The translations under genes were made by a program, and so were the position numbers. The notes beneath the pieces are model-generated. The model had not been told where the DNA came from. It was given only the letters and a program-made list of their open reading frames with translations, and did not search any database. Below are positions 23,983-36,232 of a stretch of DNA of 64,000 nucleotides, one piece after another. This DNA is from Anas platyrhynchos (Eukaryota > Chordata > Aves > Anseriformes > Anatidae): the NCBI RefSeq assembly GCF_047663525.1, contig NC_092602.1, positions 2,363,501-2,427,500 of the forward strand, in the 5' to 3' direction. Within the stretch, counting starts at the first letter, position 1. The number at the start of each line of letters is the position of its first letter.

Positions 23983-24555
23983 TGATTAAGGAGGTATTGG
24001 GGAGGCATTGGGGAGGCAAGGACAATCCCCAGACATGGACTGTGTATCTCGAAACAAGACACTGGAACTCATGATAAGGAAGCGGCAGACGGACAGAGAA
24101 ACAAATGGAAGGACTATAAATCTCAAAATTGGACATTGGAATTCATTATAAAGATACAACAAACGGAAGAATTGGCAACAACCAGCTCTCGCAATTAAGA
24201 AACGTGCCAATTCAGCAGATTCCTGACCAAAGGTGAAAAGTACACTGTGAGGAAGACTCGAGGTCTTCCTCCCAAAGACCCCTGCCCACGTCCCAAAGAC
24301 CCCTGCCCACAATTCTTGGGAGGCTCTACGCAGGCGCAAGGTGCCAAAAGGCTAATTAGCATGAGAAGCGAGGGAAGGCGGGGATAGGTAATACATATGT
24401 ATAGGCGCTTGTAGAATATTGATAGATTGATTGTATAAATTCAAGACTGCTTTCCGCTTTGGGTATGCACGATAGGTGGAGAGATCCCCCGTGCATCCAG
24501 CGCTGCAATAAAGAATATACCACTTAAAGGAATTTCGGCTTCGATCTTTGAATCA
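23983..24555 (+). repeat. LTR3 (shared by copies 2 and 3)
   Basis: 573 bp, with G at 24407 where LTR2 has A. No flanking target duplication, which again shows that the copies share LTRs and did not integrate separately. Confidence 0.93.
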
Positions 24556-24558
24556 ATC

Positions 24559-25321
24559 TGGCACCCCAGATGGGACTACCTCTCTGCCGGTCCGCAGGAC
24601 CCGCTGGGGACAGGACTCCCTAGGGTACCCCCGGGATTTCCCGGAGGGACTCCTCGACTCACCGGATCACTGCGGAGGCAGACAAGGACCCCATCATTGT
24701 AAGTGAGTATACTCTTTATTCTGGTTTGGTTTTCTGGTAGACCGGTCATCTGGGACTGTCCAGTAAGTCGGAAGGTGACTTCTGCAGGACAGTGTTTGGT
24801 ATATACTTTGTGGTTAGTACCACAAGTATATCTGGGGACCTTGAGGTCCATCTGGATCTGGAACTGTCTGTAAGTCAGAAGGTGATCTTCTGCGAGGCAG
24901 TGTTTGGTATATACTTTGTGGTAAGCACCATAAGTATATTTGGGGACCTTAAGGAAAGAGCTCGCTTTAAGGTCCATCTGGAATTGTGTTGTTTATTTCG
25001 GTTTTCTGACTCATGGAGTATGGTATTTAACTCTGGTTATTGTTACTGTGATTTTGGCTATTTTTTTGGTGGTAATAGTAGGTTCGTGGCATTGTTATAA
25101 GAAAGATATCGTTATGGTGTTACACAGTTCGGTTTTCTGACTTATCGCATGTGGAATTTGACTCTGACTATTGTTATTGTGATTTTAGCAATATTGCTGG
25201 TAATAGTAGCTTTGTGACATCGCTACTGAAAGATATTGCGTGCCTGTAACTTTGTGAGTGATACGTTTTTGTGATACGCTTTTGTAAGTAACACGTGTAT
25301 TCTGAAAGTGTAAACTGGAAA
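24559..25321 (+). other. Primer-binding site and leader, copy 3
   Basis: The primer site is 24559-24576 and the donor-like GTAAGT starts at 24699. The leader duplications are as in copy 1. Confidence 0.6.
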
Positions 25322-26252
25322 ATGGGGGGGCGAGTAAGCAGTGAAATTCCTAAGAAAAGTGCGTTAGGATGTGTTTTGAGTCACTGGAAGGATATTGGAG
25401 GATCTGCCGGTGGAAGTGTGAACAGGAAAACATTGATAAAATATTGTAATCAATGGTGGCCGCTTTATAAGCTGGAATGTGGAGAAAAGTGGCCCCTAAA
25501 TGGAACTTTAAACTCTAATGTTTTGCTACAGTTAATGTTGGTTTTGAGAAGGAGAATAGGATGAAATGTTGTATACTGATGTTGTTTCAGCATCTTGGTG
25601 GGAAAAGGTACGGAATTAAGTTGGCCCCTGACTGAGCCTTTGATGTTGGCATTAGAGAAGTACAGGCTGGAGAAAGATAAAGGAAGTGTTAAAAGGGTTG
25701 TTGAAAGTGTTAAAGGTGTTTGAAGTTGAATGAGCAGGGAAAGAGGATGTAGGAATGTTAATAGTTCTGCCTCTGCTCTAGGCAGAGATCTTAAAATCAT
25801 GGGTGTTAGCCCTTTGGGGCAAATGGATCATGATGGATCCGAGAGAGAGTTGTTATGGAAACAGAAAAACAGTTAACTCTTAAAACAACCTGAGTTCATG
25901 TGCGAGCTCAGATTACCGATGGGACCGCTCAGGGAACTGTGAACAACTGCATTCCCCTGACCGACCCCACTGAGACCCTAATCATCCCTAAAATTATGAA
26001 CGGCTAAGTAAATACTAAAATATGGATGAATTGGGAATTGAGAATATGCTTCCAACAAGGTCTAAAAGAAACCCCTATGGAATTTTTGGACCAACTCTGA
26101 AATGTAATGAAAATAAATAAATAAATAAATAAAACAAACGGTTTGGACCTGGCTTCGGAGGACAAATTGAGTAGCCTTTTTCTAGGGTAATCATTGGTCC
26201 CTGATTTCAACAGGAATAACGAGGACCTGGGGAATCTACCCTAGCGGATCCT
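25322..26252 (+). pseudogene. gag remnant, copy 3
   Basis: The ATG at 25322, the stop at 25562 and the downstream breaks match copies 1 and 2. Confidence 0.75.
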
Positions 26253-27137
26253 TCACTGATTATAATAAAGATAGGGGAGGAATGGAAGTGAAATTTCTTA
26301 TTGATATGGGGCAACGTATTCAGTTCTAAATCAAGCATTAATGCCTTTACGGAATGATTATGTTAACGTAAAAGGGTGTAACCGAAAAGGCTTATTTTTG
26401 TGAACCTTTGAAATACAAGTTGGGGAAATGTTATATATGGAGTGGTAATTCGTGTCGAGAAAATGGTTGATATTAACAAAGAAGGGTGATTCAGGAGACT
26501 CCATGCAGTCTGGGGTTTCTTGTTCTCCAGGTGGTTTCTTGTTCTCCAGCCGTTAAGGCATGGATGTTTCTGGGTGTTTGCTGTTGTTGTTACATTCAAA
26601 GTTGTTTGACTAATTAAACAGTTGTTTTGAAAAGAACTGCTGTGGAGAGAAGGGTATTAGAGGGGAGCCTGCTTTTAAAAAAAAAAAAACAAAAAAAAAA
26701 AAAAAAAAAAAAAAAAAAACACTATGAAGTTACATCGGTACAGAAGCAGGAAAAAGAAGTGAAGAGGAACAGGCTGGCAGAATGGGGACTGTTAAGTTAT
26801 GGAACTCAAAGGATTGTTTGTTACCTATCCTGATTGTATGTATGTATAGGCATACTCGGGTTATTATGTAAAGCAATGTTCTGTATACATGTATTTAGAA
26901 CGTTTGATGTTTGTGTGTGCATGTTGGTGGAGCGTAGACTCCCTGCACACCCAGCGCTGTTTACTTGCCTTTTATATACCTTTTAGAAATATTTGTTTTA
27001 TAAATATTACAAAATTCAGACCTCATTTATAACAGGAAACAAATGGGGATACATAGGTTTTTATATCTACCTGGATCTCCAAAATCTCTATTAGGTTGAG
27101 ATCTGTTAGAACAATTAGAAGCAGAAATTATCTTCGA
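26253..27137 (+). pseudogene. pro remnant with insert, copy 3
   Basis: Same structure as the other copies. The A-run (26677-26719) is one base shorter, which makes this period 6933. Confidence 0.62.
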
Positions 27138-29742
27138 AAAAAAAGAAAAATGGAATTAAGGATAGGAGAAGAACAACTAATAAATGTGTTAAGCCTGGCA
27201 CTAATACAAACCGACCCTAAAAGTGAAATACCCTTAGAGATCATAAACCAAGTATATCCAGGAGTTTGGGCCACTGAAGTCTCTGGAAGAGCTAAAAATG
27301 TGACCCCAATAATTATTAAATTAAAGCCAGGAGAGAAACCCGTTAAGGTTAAGTAATATCCTTTGAGGATAGAAGATAGGAAAGGAATTAAAGAGATAAT
27401 TGATAAATTTTTACAGTATGGATTATTGATTGAATGTGAATCAGAATACAATATACCCATATTGCCAATTAAAAAGGCAGATGAAAAGGCTATAGGTTAA
27501 TTCAGGATTTGAGGGCCATAAGTAAAATCACTGAGGATATACATCCAGTAGTGGCAAACCCTTATACTTTGCCGACTAAATTAAAGAATAGTCAAGTCTG
27601 GTTTACCGTACTGGATTTAAAAGACGCCTTCTTCTGCCTAGGCTTAGCCACAGAAAGCCAAAACCTATTTGCCTTTGAATGGGAAAATCCCAATTCAGGC
27701 AGAAAGACGCAGCTTACGTGGACATTACTACCTCAAGGATTCAAGAATAGCCCCACTATTTTTGGAAACCAATTAGCAAGGGAACTCGAAACATGGATGC
27801 CTCCAGACACTGAAGGTGCTTTGTTACAATATGTAGATGATCTCTTAATAGCTACCGAGACTAAAGGGAGCTGTATTCAATGGACTATAAGTTTTCTTAA
27901 TTTCTGGGTTTAAAATGGATATCAAGTCTCTTGACAGAAAGTCCAGCTGTCTCAACAAAGTGTGACCTATCTGGGATTTGAAATTTCGGGAGGACAACGA
28001 GAACTAGGAACTGAACATAAGGAAGTCATTTGCCGGACTCCAGAACCTCAAACGGTAAAGGAGCTACAAACCTTTTTAGGAATGACAGGTTGGTGTCGCC
28101 TTTGGATTTATAATTATGGACGATTGGTAAAGCCTCTATGTGAATTGATAAAGATTAACCAGTCAAAGTTAGTCTGGACTGGAGAAGCACAAAAAGTCTT
28201 TAAACAACTTAAACAAGAATTGATGATTTTAAAATATCAAGCAATATTAGTAGAACAAGATGATGTGGGAATTGTGGTCATTAACATCGTAAATCCAGCT
28301 TCTTTCCTTAGTGGAACTCTGGATCAACCCATAACCCATGATTGTATAGAAACAATGGAGACTGTGTATTCTAATCGACCCGATCTTAAGGAAGAACTTT
28401 TAGAAGATGCTGACGAATCTTGGTATACTGATGGAAGCAGCTTTGTGAAACAAGGACAACGTAAGGCAGGGTACGCCATTACAACCACTCAACAGGTAAT
28501 CAAGTCCAAACCATTACCCCTGGGACGTCCACCCAGAAAGCAGAGACAATTGCTCTTATGCGAGCACTGGAACTAGCAGCAGGAAGGAAAATAAATATTT
28601 GGACAGATTCTAAATATACATTCGGCATGGTACATGCTCATGGAGCAATTTGGAAAGAAGAAATTTTAAAACTGTTAGAGGCTGTAAAACAACCAGAAAA
28701 GGTAGCTATCATGCATTGTCAGGGACACCAAAAGGGGAACACCGATTTTGAAATTGGAAATCGATTGGCAAAGGCTAAGCGGGCAGCTGAAATAACTGAG
28801 GTGAAGGCATTGTCTTTGATACCAGACGGTAAAATCCAAACTATATCCAAATTATACAAAAGAAGACTTAAAATTTGGAATAATCAGTAAAGGAAATTAT
28901 TCGGGGCAACTGTGGCAAATTGATTTTTCAGAACTCCCTAGAAAAGGGGGGTATTGTTATTTACTGGTTCTGACTGACATGATTTCAGGAAGGCCTGAAG
29001 CCTTTCCCTGTCGAACAAACAAAGCAAGAAGAAGTGGTTAAAGTCTTGTTAAATGAAATAATACCATGCTTTGGGATTCTAGTAGCAATGTCTTCTGATA
29101 GAGTTTCACATTTTTGTGTGCAAGTGGTACAACAGATAAGTAAGATTCTAAAGATATTCTAAAGACAACTGCATACTCTTTATAGACCGCAGGCAAGTGG
29201 ACAGGTAGAAAAAATGAAACATTTAATTAAACAACAAATAGCTAAAATCGGACAAGAATCTAATTTGTCATGACCTCAATCCCTCCCTTTAGCATTACTT
29301 AGAATTTGAGTTAAACCTAGAATAAAAGGGAATTTGAGTCCCTTTGAAATCTTATATGGAAGGCCGTATCCATTTCTATTTAGTGGAGAGGATCGAACGC
29401 AGTTAGGATTAGAATATTTATATGCATATATAACTGAACTTCAGAAATAATTAAATAAAGTACATAAATTTGTTCTCAGGACCTGGGCTAGATGGTTGGA
29501 TCAACCAATCCACCCTTTTAAGCTCAGGGATTATATATATAAAGACTTTTTCAGGACAACCCCTAGAGGAAAAACGGAAGGAAAGTGGACGGGACCATAC
29601 CAGGTATTACTGAACACACACCGCCATTAAGATTAAGGAGCAAGCAGCTTGGATCCACGATTCAAAGGTGAAAAAGGCCCCGGCGAGGATATGGACCACG
29701 ACCCCAATTGGACCAACAAAATTATGGTTTTCCAGATCCTAA
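27097..29742 (+). pseudogene. pol remnant, copy 3
   Basis: YVDD at 27830-27841. The open pieces 27509-27913, 27962-28576 and 28558-28890 are the same as in the other copies. Confidence 0.85.
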
Positions 29743-30878
29743 TGATTGCAGGGGTGTGGTTCTCAGATTCGGGGTGGGCAGTTTGGGATGAGAACTTACA
29801 CCTGTCCCTGATACAAACAATTTCTCAAGTAATTAATAAGACAAACTGTTGGGTATGCACCCATCTGCCACAGCATGGGAATAAGGGTGTATCGTTAATC
29901 AGGATTCCCTTGCCTGCAAACTTACCTTGGACTAATTTGTGGGAAAACACATCTTGGGGTCAAAAATATGAAGAAGTTTTGGAACTAGAAGTTAGTAGCT
30001 TCGTGCCATTGGAATCTTACTATGTATGTGTACAAAGGTGTAACCCGCCTAAGGGTATGGGAAAACAGGATTGTATAAATACGGGTACTACTTATGTGGG
30101 AAATCAGACATCTTGTAATCAAACAATTGATATTAGTACAACTAGCAGTTGGGCAAATTCAACCAGCTGGCCAGTTCCAGAAGGAAAAGGGTGGTATTGG
30201 CTATGCAATGATACAGCCCGTAAGGTCTTGCCCGAGAACTGGAAGGGAACTTGCACTCTTGGAGCAGTAGTCCCCAGTATGACAGTACATGATGTAGTGC
30301 CTCGAGGTTACTTGAGAAATCATATCTGGAGAATTAGACGAAAAATTAACAATCCATTGATAGAGAGACACACCGCTTTTCATAGTTTTGTTCGATGGTT
30401 TATCCCATGGTTAGGAGTGAATGAATTGGAAAAGGCGATAGTTAATATTTCTGCAATTATAGAGAAGTTAGAAAACAAAACTCTGGATGCTATAAAGGCT
30501 CAACAAGAAGAGATATCTAGTTTATCACAGGTAGTATTACAAAATCGGGTGGCCCTAGACTTGTTACTGGCCGCTCAAGGGGGAGTCTGTACAGTAATAA
30601 ATACAAGTTGTTGTATGTATGTAGATCAGAGTGGAAGGATCTCTACCGACCTGGAAGAAATATGGAAGCAGACAAGGGTCCTACATGAGATCAGTAAAGA
30701 TGATCTTTCATGGAGTTTTAGTGAAATATGGAATAAGTTAACCGCCTGGTTGCCCAACTTCCAATGGTGGGAACAAGTGTTCATTGCTCTAATCACATTA
30801 GTAGTGTTAGGAATATTTGTGTGCATGTTGTTTAGATGCCTGCTTTGTTGTGTTACTGTAAATAATGAAAGTATCTGA
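29691..30878 (+). CDS. env: Intact env open reading frame, copy 3
   Basis: A third 395-codon env frame, identical in translation to the other two. It is the copy nearest PPTC7, about 5.7 kb upstream of its start codon, and is followed by LTR4. Confidence 0.88.
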   Translation: MDHDPNWTNKIMVFQILMIAGVWFSDSGWAVWDENLHLSLIQTISQVINKTNCWVCTHLPQHGNKGVSLIRIPLPANLPWTNLWENTSWGQKYEEVLELEVSSFVPLESYYVCVQRCNPPKGMGKQDCINTGTTYVGNQTSCNQTIDISTTSSWANSTSWPVPEGKGWYWLCNDTARKVLPENWKGTCTLGAVVPSMTVHDVVPRGYLRNHIWRIRRKINNPLIERHTAFHSFVRWFIPWLGVNELEKAIVNISAIIEKLENKTLDAIKAQQEEISSLSQVVLQNRVALDLLLAAQGGVCTVINTSCCMYVDQSGRISTDLEEIWKQTRVLHEISKDDLSWSFSEIWNKLTAWLPNFQWWEQVFIALITLVVLGIFVCMLFRCLLCCVTVNNESI

Positions 30879-30915
30879 TGCAAAAGAATTTGCATGGGAA
30901 AAGAAAAGGGGGGAT

Positions 30916-31488
30916 TGATTAAGGAGGTATTGGGGAGGCATTGGGGAGGCAAGGACAATCCCCAGACATGGACTGTGTATCTCGAAACAAGACACTGGAA
31001 CTCATGATAAGGAAGCGGCAGACGGACAGAGAAACAAATGGAAGGACTATAAATCTCAAAATTGGACATTGGAATTCATTATAAAGATACAACAAACGGA
31101 AGAATTGGCAACAACCAGCTCTCGCAATTAAGAAACGTGCCAATTCAGCAGATTCCTGACCAAAGGTGAAAAGTACACTGTGAGGAAGACTCGAGGTCTT
31201 CCTCCCAAAGACCCCTGCCCACGTCCCAAAGACCCCTGCCCACAATTCTTGGGAGGCTCTACGCAGGCGCAAGGTGCCAAAAGGCTAATTAGCATGAGAA
31301 GCGAGGGAAGGCGGGGATAGGTAATACATATGTATAGGCGCTTGTAGAATATTGATAGATTGATTGTATAAATTCAAGACTGCTTTCCGCTTTGGGTATG
31401 CACGATAGGTGGAGAGATCCCCCGTGCATCCAGCGCTGCAATAAAGAATATACCACTTAAAGGAATTTCGGCTTCGATCTTTGAATCA
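30916..31488 (+). repeat. LTR4 (3' LTR of the array)
   Basis: 573 bp, and by eye the same as LTR1 at every position. It ends ...GAATCA and then joins host DNA with GGAG. This edge defines the LTR end. Its TATAAA and AATAAA are intact and point toward PPTC7. Confidence 0.93.
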
Positions 31489-31492
31489 GGAG
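31489..31492. repeat. 3' target-site duplication GGAG
   Basis: Matches 10111-10114. It is also the start of a 17-bp host direct repeat (separate entry). Confidence 0.75.
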
Positions 31493-31527
31493 CTGGATGA
31501 GTAAGAGGTAGGAGCTGGATGAGTAAG
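31489..31527 (+). repeat. 17-bp direct repeat at the 3' flank
   Basis: GGAGCTGGATGAGTAAG occurs at 31489-31505 and again at 31511-31527, separated by AGGTA. The second unit runs into TGAGTAAGGAGGTAT (31520-31534), which differs by one base from the first 15 bases of the LTR. Confidence 0.8.
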
Positions 31528-31534
31528 GAGGTAT

Positions 31535-34500
31535 CATTTCTTACTGCTTCTACCACTGAAACAGAATAGAACTGGGAAACTGTTCATTAGGAAAGTATCA
31601 TGTAATTAATGATGTTTTTCTTCAAAAGTAAGTTAAGTCTGCTCAGACCAGCAGTTTCCCTAACCCCATCCCCAATACAGCCTGCACAAGAAGAACAGGG
31701 TGAATGCAGCTGTTGTGTCACTTCATTTTCCCCTTTATTTATGCTTAAATGACTAACCCTGAACTCCCTGCCTCTGGGATGTGATAGTTCAATTAAGTCA
31801 TGAAGACCTTCCAGAAATATGTACATGCAAACAGAATGTGGTAATCTCCTGCAGAAAGAAGCATACGGAAAACAGAAAAAGATACGTGCTTGACATAGAA
31901 AATGCAAAGCAAAAGCCAAGTGTAAGAGAAACCATTTGAAAAATCCTACCACCACAAAAAAAATTGGCCTTGGGGTAGACTTCTGAAGCAGGTTCCAAAA
32001 AGCAAACCCCAAAATGTGTAGGACAAGATCAGAACAATAATAAATAATGTATGTTCTCTATCACAGAGATTTTAATTTATTCTATCAACATGCGTTAATT
32101 AATAATTAAAAAGGACACTGTGATACCCATGTGGGAAGTCCTATGAAATGAAAATGCAAGCAGTTTAAAATGTGGTAGATTGCTGTCTATTAAAAAACAT
32201 GTGAAGGGATTTACTGTATTGCTATCTTAATTTTACTTTAAGCTGCAAGACTTTGATGTGCATTTAAACATTACAGTGCAGCATTTGCAATCCAAACGTT
32301 GCGGAATTAAATCCCATCAAGCATGGTAAAATCAGGGGGAATAACTGATCATACACAAACAGAATTAACACACTTATCTCTTACGAAATGCTGAGATGAA
32401 GCAAAAAGCATTACCTAAATTTTGGTTTATCTCATCAAGCATATTTTAGTGATTCAGTAAAATTAATTTTTAACTATGTAACTTTAACCATAGCCCCTTC
32501 CTTTTAAAATTATTTTAGATTTAAATAGTTTAATTACTTTTACCCATAGAAAAATTATTCTATCCTCGAAAGAAAAGACGATAGACACTAGAGCTTTCAG
32601 AGTAGTGTACCAATATCTGCCCTGAAAGTACTTAAAAATATGCAAATCTAAATGAGTTATCTGGCAAAGTCAACGTGTTTCTCTGCAGCGAGACAATGAC
32701 AGAAGTTCTGCTCACGCACACATATCCTTGTGATTAAACAGTTCAATTTTATTTTTGGACATTTAAACTAACTCGGAGTAGGATTAGCTTAATAACCATG
32801 GTCTTCACAAATTACAAAGGATGAAGCGTTCAAGCTGTCTGTTGGCTGAACCTGGGCTGTTCTTTCTGAACACACCACGTACAGTTTTTTTTTAATCTTT
32901 ATTTTTTTACAGTTTTAACAGATTCAGTTAGGTTTTGGTGTAAGGAAGTTTTAGTGATAAAATCTGTTCAACAGACCTATATATTCTGAAAGAGCTTCTG
33001 TAGGAAGTGGTATAATTCCTGGTACTTTAAACTTAAAATTATAAGAAAATCTTTTGAGAAAACACCTTTGTATGTGCATTACTTTAAATATGTGTTTAAA
33101 TACACCTACTCTAAATAGGTGTTTTCAATTTGATGCTATTTAAAGCAATTTTACCACTGAGAAAAATAACAATCGCCATTAAACTACAATAGTCTGTATT
33201 TTATGGCAAAGCTACTTAACTTGGGTGAGGTTCTAAAGGAATTGATAAAATAAATCAGCTCTCCCAAGGTATCACAGATAGCTGGCATTTGGGAGGCCCT
33301 GGTTACCCACCCAGAGACAGCACTCTTCTGTCTCTGCATCTTCCATGAGGAGAAGTTTGGTGACGTTGTCCTTTTCACAGCAGTTCTCTGTTTGATATTA
33401 ACTATGCTTTCTTAACTTCTTCGCAAGGCAAACATTGCTAACGTTGCTTTTGCTCTATGACAGATTGCTTTAAAAATTCAAGTGGACAGGCATTTTTAAT
33501 TAAAGTCAAAACAAAGTCAAATAAGCCTGAAATAAACTGCATTTTAGTTTAGCGCAGCATTAGCTCTTAAATAAATAGTGAGAAGCCTTGGAGCTCTGGG
33601 CTGTCTCTGTACAGCAGATGGCATTACAGGTAATATTTATCATACTCCAATCCCGAGGCTAAGATAGTAGGGAGGGAGTATTGACGTCAGCTACAAGTGA
33701 ATCAGTCTTAATACAAGCTGAAAAACTGCTTGCACCTTCAACAGTTGATTACATTGTACAGCATTTCTGCTTAGTGCTCCCCATTGCACTTATTAGTCTG
33801 TCCGAGCAAGCCTAGCAGGAAGAGTTCATTTTGTTTTGCAGCTTAAACGAACTGATGTAAATTGATCTTGGACTTTGAGGTGGGAAGATTCCACCCAGCT
33901 GTTGTAACCAAGGGAATGCCCTTTGCTCCAGTTTTTGTGCCAAATTTGTGCATTTGAGAATTTTAAACAAATACCACTTGGCAGGATATCGGCCCTCAGG
34001 GTACAGGAATAATACTGAGCGAGACAGCAGGGCACATACTGGGAGGGATTTACGCGGATATCTATCGGCACTGATAGTGAACAGTGGGGGACACCAATCC
34101 TCTCATATTTAATTTAAAACGGTAGTTCTTTCTTTCTTTATTTATTTATTTATTTCTTCACAGGAGCTGAGTGATCTTCTGAACGAAAACCAATAGCAGT
34201 TTTTCATCCGGGTGAACCACAGGAGTGAAAGAGTTCAACAGAGGTTAAGAATTATTACATCAATGATGTTGTCTTCCTCGGCTGTCTGGGCCAACCTGAG
34301 TGGGTGACCAGGGACGAGGGATTATGAAGTGCTCATGGCACGCCTAGGAGCCCTTGCTGAAACAGAGTCATGCTCTGCCAGGGGTATTTGACAGCCTTGC
34401 TCTCATGCTGAGTTTCTCAATCTGTGAGGCATGGCTGGTTGACACAGCGCCACAGAGAGCGTCCCATTCTGCTCAGAAATACACCGTGATGAGGTGTGGG

Positions 34501-35549
34501 GAGCTCGTGTTTGGTTGGAAGCAAAGTGGGGGATTATAGATTGAGAAGGGATGCACACTCAGCTGGCACAGGACAGAACACCTTGCTCCATCCGGAGCTG
34601 TCTCGAGGCACCCAGCACTACAGGCAGTATTGAAATCTGGTGCATTAAAGGAGAAAGGACTAGGCCAGGTTGGACTTAGCCTAGAAGGAACTTGGACAGG
34701 AAGGAGGAAGAAAGAACGAGTGAAGGAAAAGAATGACTCTCTTGAGGAAACTGAAAATATGCACTTCCTTTTCCTGATGTAGATGTGGGAGGGGGTGAGG
34801 CAGCAAGGTTTGCTGCTGAGAAAAGCCGCCCTGTGAGTACTCTTGTCATCTCCCACACCCTGATGGGCCATGGCAGCAGCACACCCTTCCCTCCGTCCAG
34901 CGTGCTGAGAAAATCAGCTATGCGGCAGTTTCCTAACTCACCAAGGCTGGGCTTGGGTCGGTCTTTGTGGTCCTCATGCTTTCTTTTCCCTCATTTTGAA
35001 TTACAAACGGGCAGATTATTTTTTAATAAGTTTGGATACCATTTGGGCTCGAGGCTGAAATGTTTCATGCATTGTTTCAGCCTTTAGCACTTCAAAGGAG
35101 AGGAATATTGTCTTTGTCAAGATACACAGCAGCTGAAACGCGTAGCGTGTGTTAATGCTATTATAATGACAGTGCTTCAGCAATGCTCCCAGTGGGCTGG
35201 GTCTGTGTTGTACACCACACAGCTTTTCCTTTCACTGGAGTCAGCTTGGGATTCAGGTTTCACACCTGCCTGGGCTGTATGCCCGTGTATTGTTTTGCTC
35301 CTTGCATATATCTGGGTATATAATGTAGCGGTGGCCTCATTATGCGTGTGTATGCAAAGACATTGAATAAATTTGTGTGTGTTTTTTTACAGCTGCCTGC
35401 TGGGAGCTTCCGAAGTGGCATTTTGCACGCCCAAAGGCTCAGGGAGGACAGAGCTGCAGCAGGTAAGGACCCAGGGCTGGGTTCCTGAAAGCGTTGATCC
35501 CTGAAGCTATGAGACACCAACAGATTGTGCCTTTGTCTCACGTTCAATT
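31535..35549. other. Intergenic region between the array and PPTC7
   Basis: About 4 kb with no recognisable exon or RNA gene. It contains a full CRE-like palindrome TGACGTCA at 33682-33689 and a TTTA-type simple repeat at about 34126-34156. The open frames here show no family motifs. Confidence 0.6.
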
Positions 35550-35760
35550 ATCACAGAGTCACTGAGGTTGGAAGAGACCTCCAAGATCATCTGGTCCAAT
35601 CGTTCCCCTACCACCAGTGTCACACACTAACATGTCCCTAATCACCTCTCCTTGAATGCCCCCAGGGACAGTGACGCCACCACCTCCCTGCGTGACCTGT
35701 GCCAATGCCTGCCTGCTCTTTCTGAGGAGAAACATCTCCTAATTTCCAACCTAAACCTCC
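35550..35760 (-). mobile_element. CR1 LINE 3' end, truncated
   Basis: Read on the minus strand it has the familiar CR1 tail, including GGTTGGAAATTAGGAG, GGCATTCAAGGAGAGG and, near its end, GATGATCTTGGAGGTCTC. It stops at CTCTGTGATAATTG, a degenerate version of the terminal octamer repeat. Only about 210 bp remain, typical of 5'-truncated CR1 copies. It points away from PPTC7. CR1 of this type supports an avian genome. Confidence 0.85.
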
Positions 35761-36093
35761 CATTTGTGTGCGTGTGTGGTGACCGTGTGCAGTGCCTTCA
35801 TCCTCAGCACTCAATTAGCTGTTATCCCACTGTGGGCAAGGGAAAACACCTCACATTTACACCTATTTCCCCAAAAAATCACAAATATCGTGTGCTGTGG
35901 CCCAAAAACTTGGGGGAAACAGGAGAAGCTGCCCTTCAGGGACCCATTTTTGCGTGAGGAGGAGCTGCCCTCCCGCGCCCTGAGGCACTGACAGGAATTA
36001 CGGGGGGGGGCGCTCCCGCCTTTTCCCCCCCCTCCATTTTACCCCCCCCACCGCTGCGCAGGGGGCTGGCTTGAGGGGGGGGGGGGGGAGCGC

Positions 36094-36105
36094 TGCGCAT
36101 GCGCA
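36094..36105. promoter_or_regulatory. NRF1-type site TGCGCATGCGCA
   Basis: A perfect 12-bp palindrome matching the NRF1 consensus, about 500 bp upstream of the PPTC7 start codon. NRF1 drives many nuclear genes for mitochondrial proteins, which fits the mitochondrial role of PPTC7. Binding is inferred. Confidence 0.55.
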
Positions 36106-36172
36106 GTGCGGCGGGGCGGGGTTGACCTTCCCTCCTCAGGCCGCCCGGCCCCGAGCACGCGCGGGAGGGAAG

Positions 36173-36232
36173 ATGGCGGCGGCGGCGGGCGGCGGGGAGC
36201 GGGGGCGGCGCTGCGGGCACCGGCGGCTCTGA
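36173..36232 (+). other. Short upstream ORF in the PPTC7 leader
   Basis: The ATG inside the YY1-type motif AAGATGGCGGC opens a 19-codon Ala/Gly/Arg-rich frame that stops at TGA 36230-36232, about 370 bp before the main start codon. If transcription starts upstream of it, it could lower PPTC7 translation. The start site is unknown, and YY1 sites often sit right at it. Confidence 0.35.

Larger units (their letters stand above)
10115..31488 (+). mobile_element. Tandem array of three class I endogenous proviruses sharing four LTRs
   Basis: The structure is LTR1-internal-LTR2-internal-LTR3-internal-LTR4. The first two periods are 6934 bp and the third is 6933 bp. Adjacent copies share the LTR between them, and only the outer edges carry target duplications. 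Pol has the YVDD motif and a GPY/F integrase tail. Env has CWVC plus CX6CC, and the duplication is 4 bp, all pointing to a gamma-like element. Gag, pro and pol carry identical breaks in all copies, and env is open in all three. Visible differences are one LTR2 base (17473) and one A in the internal A-run of copy 3. It lies in the TCTN1-PPTC7 intergenic gap in the same orientation as PPTC7. An assembly duplication cannot be ruled out from sequence alone. Confidence 0.9.

Noticed and set aside
10115-31488. CRISPR-like or satellite interpretation of the long regular repeats
   Set aside because: The repeat unit has LTRs, primer-binding site, polypurine tract and retroviral genes, so it is a provirus array.
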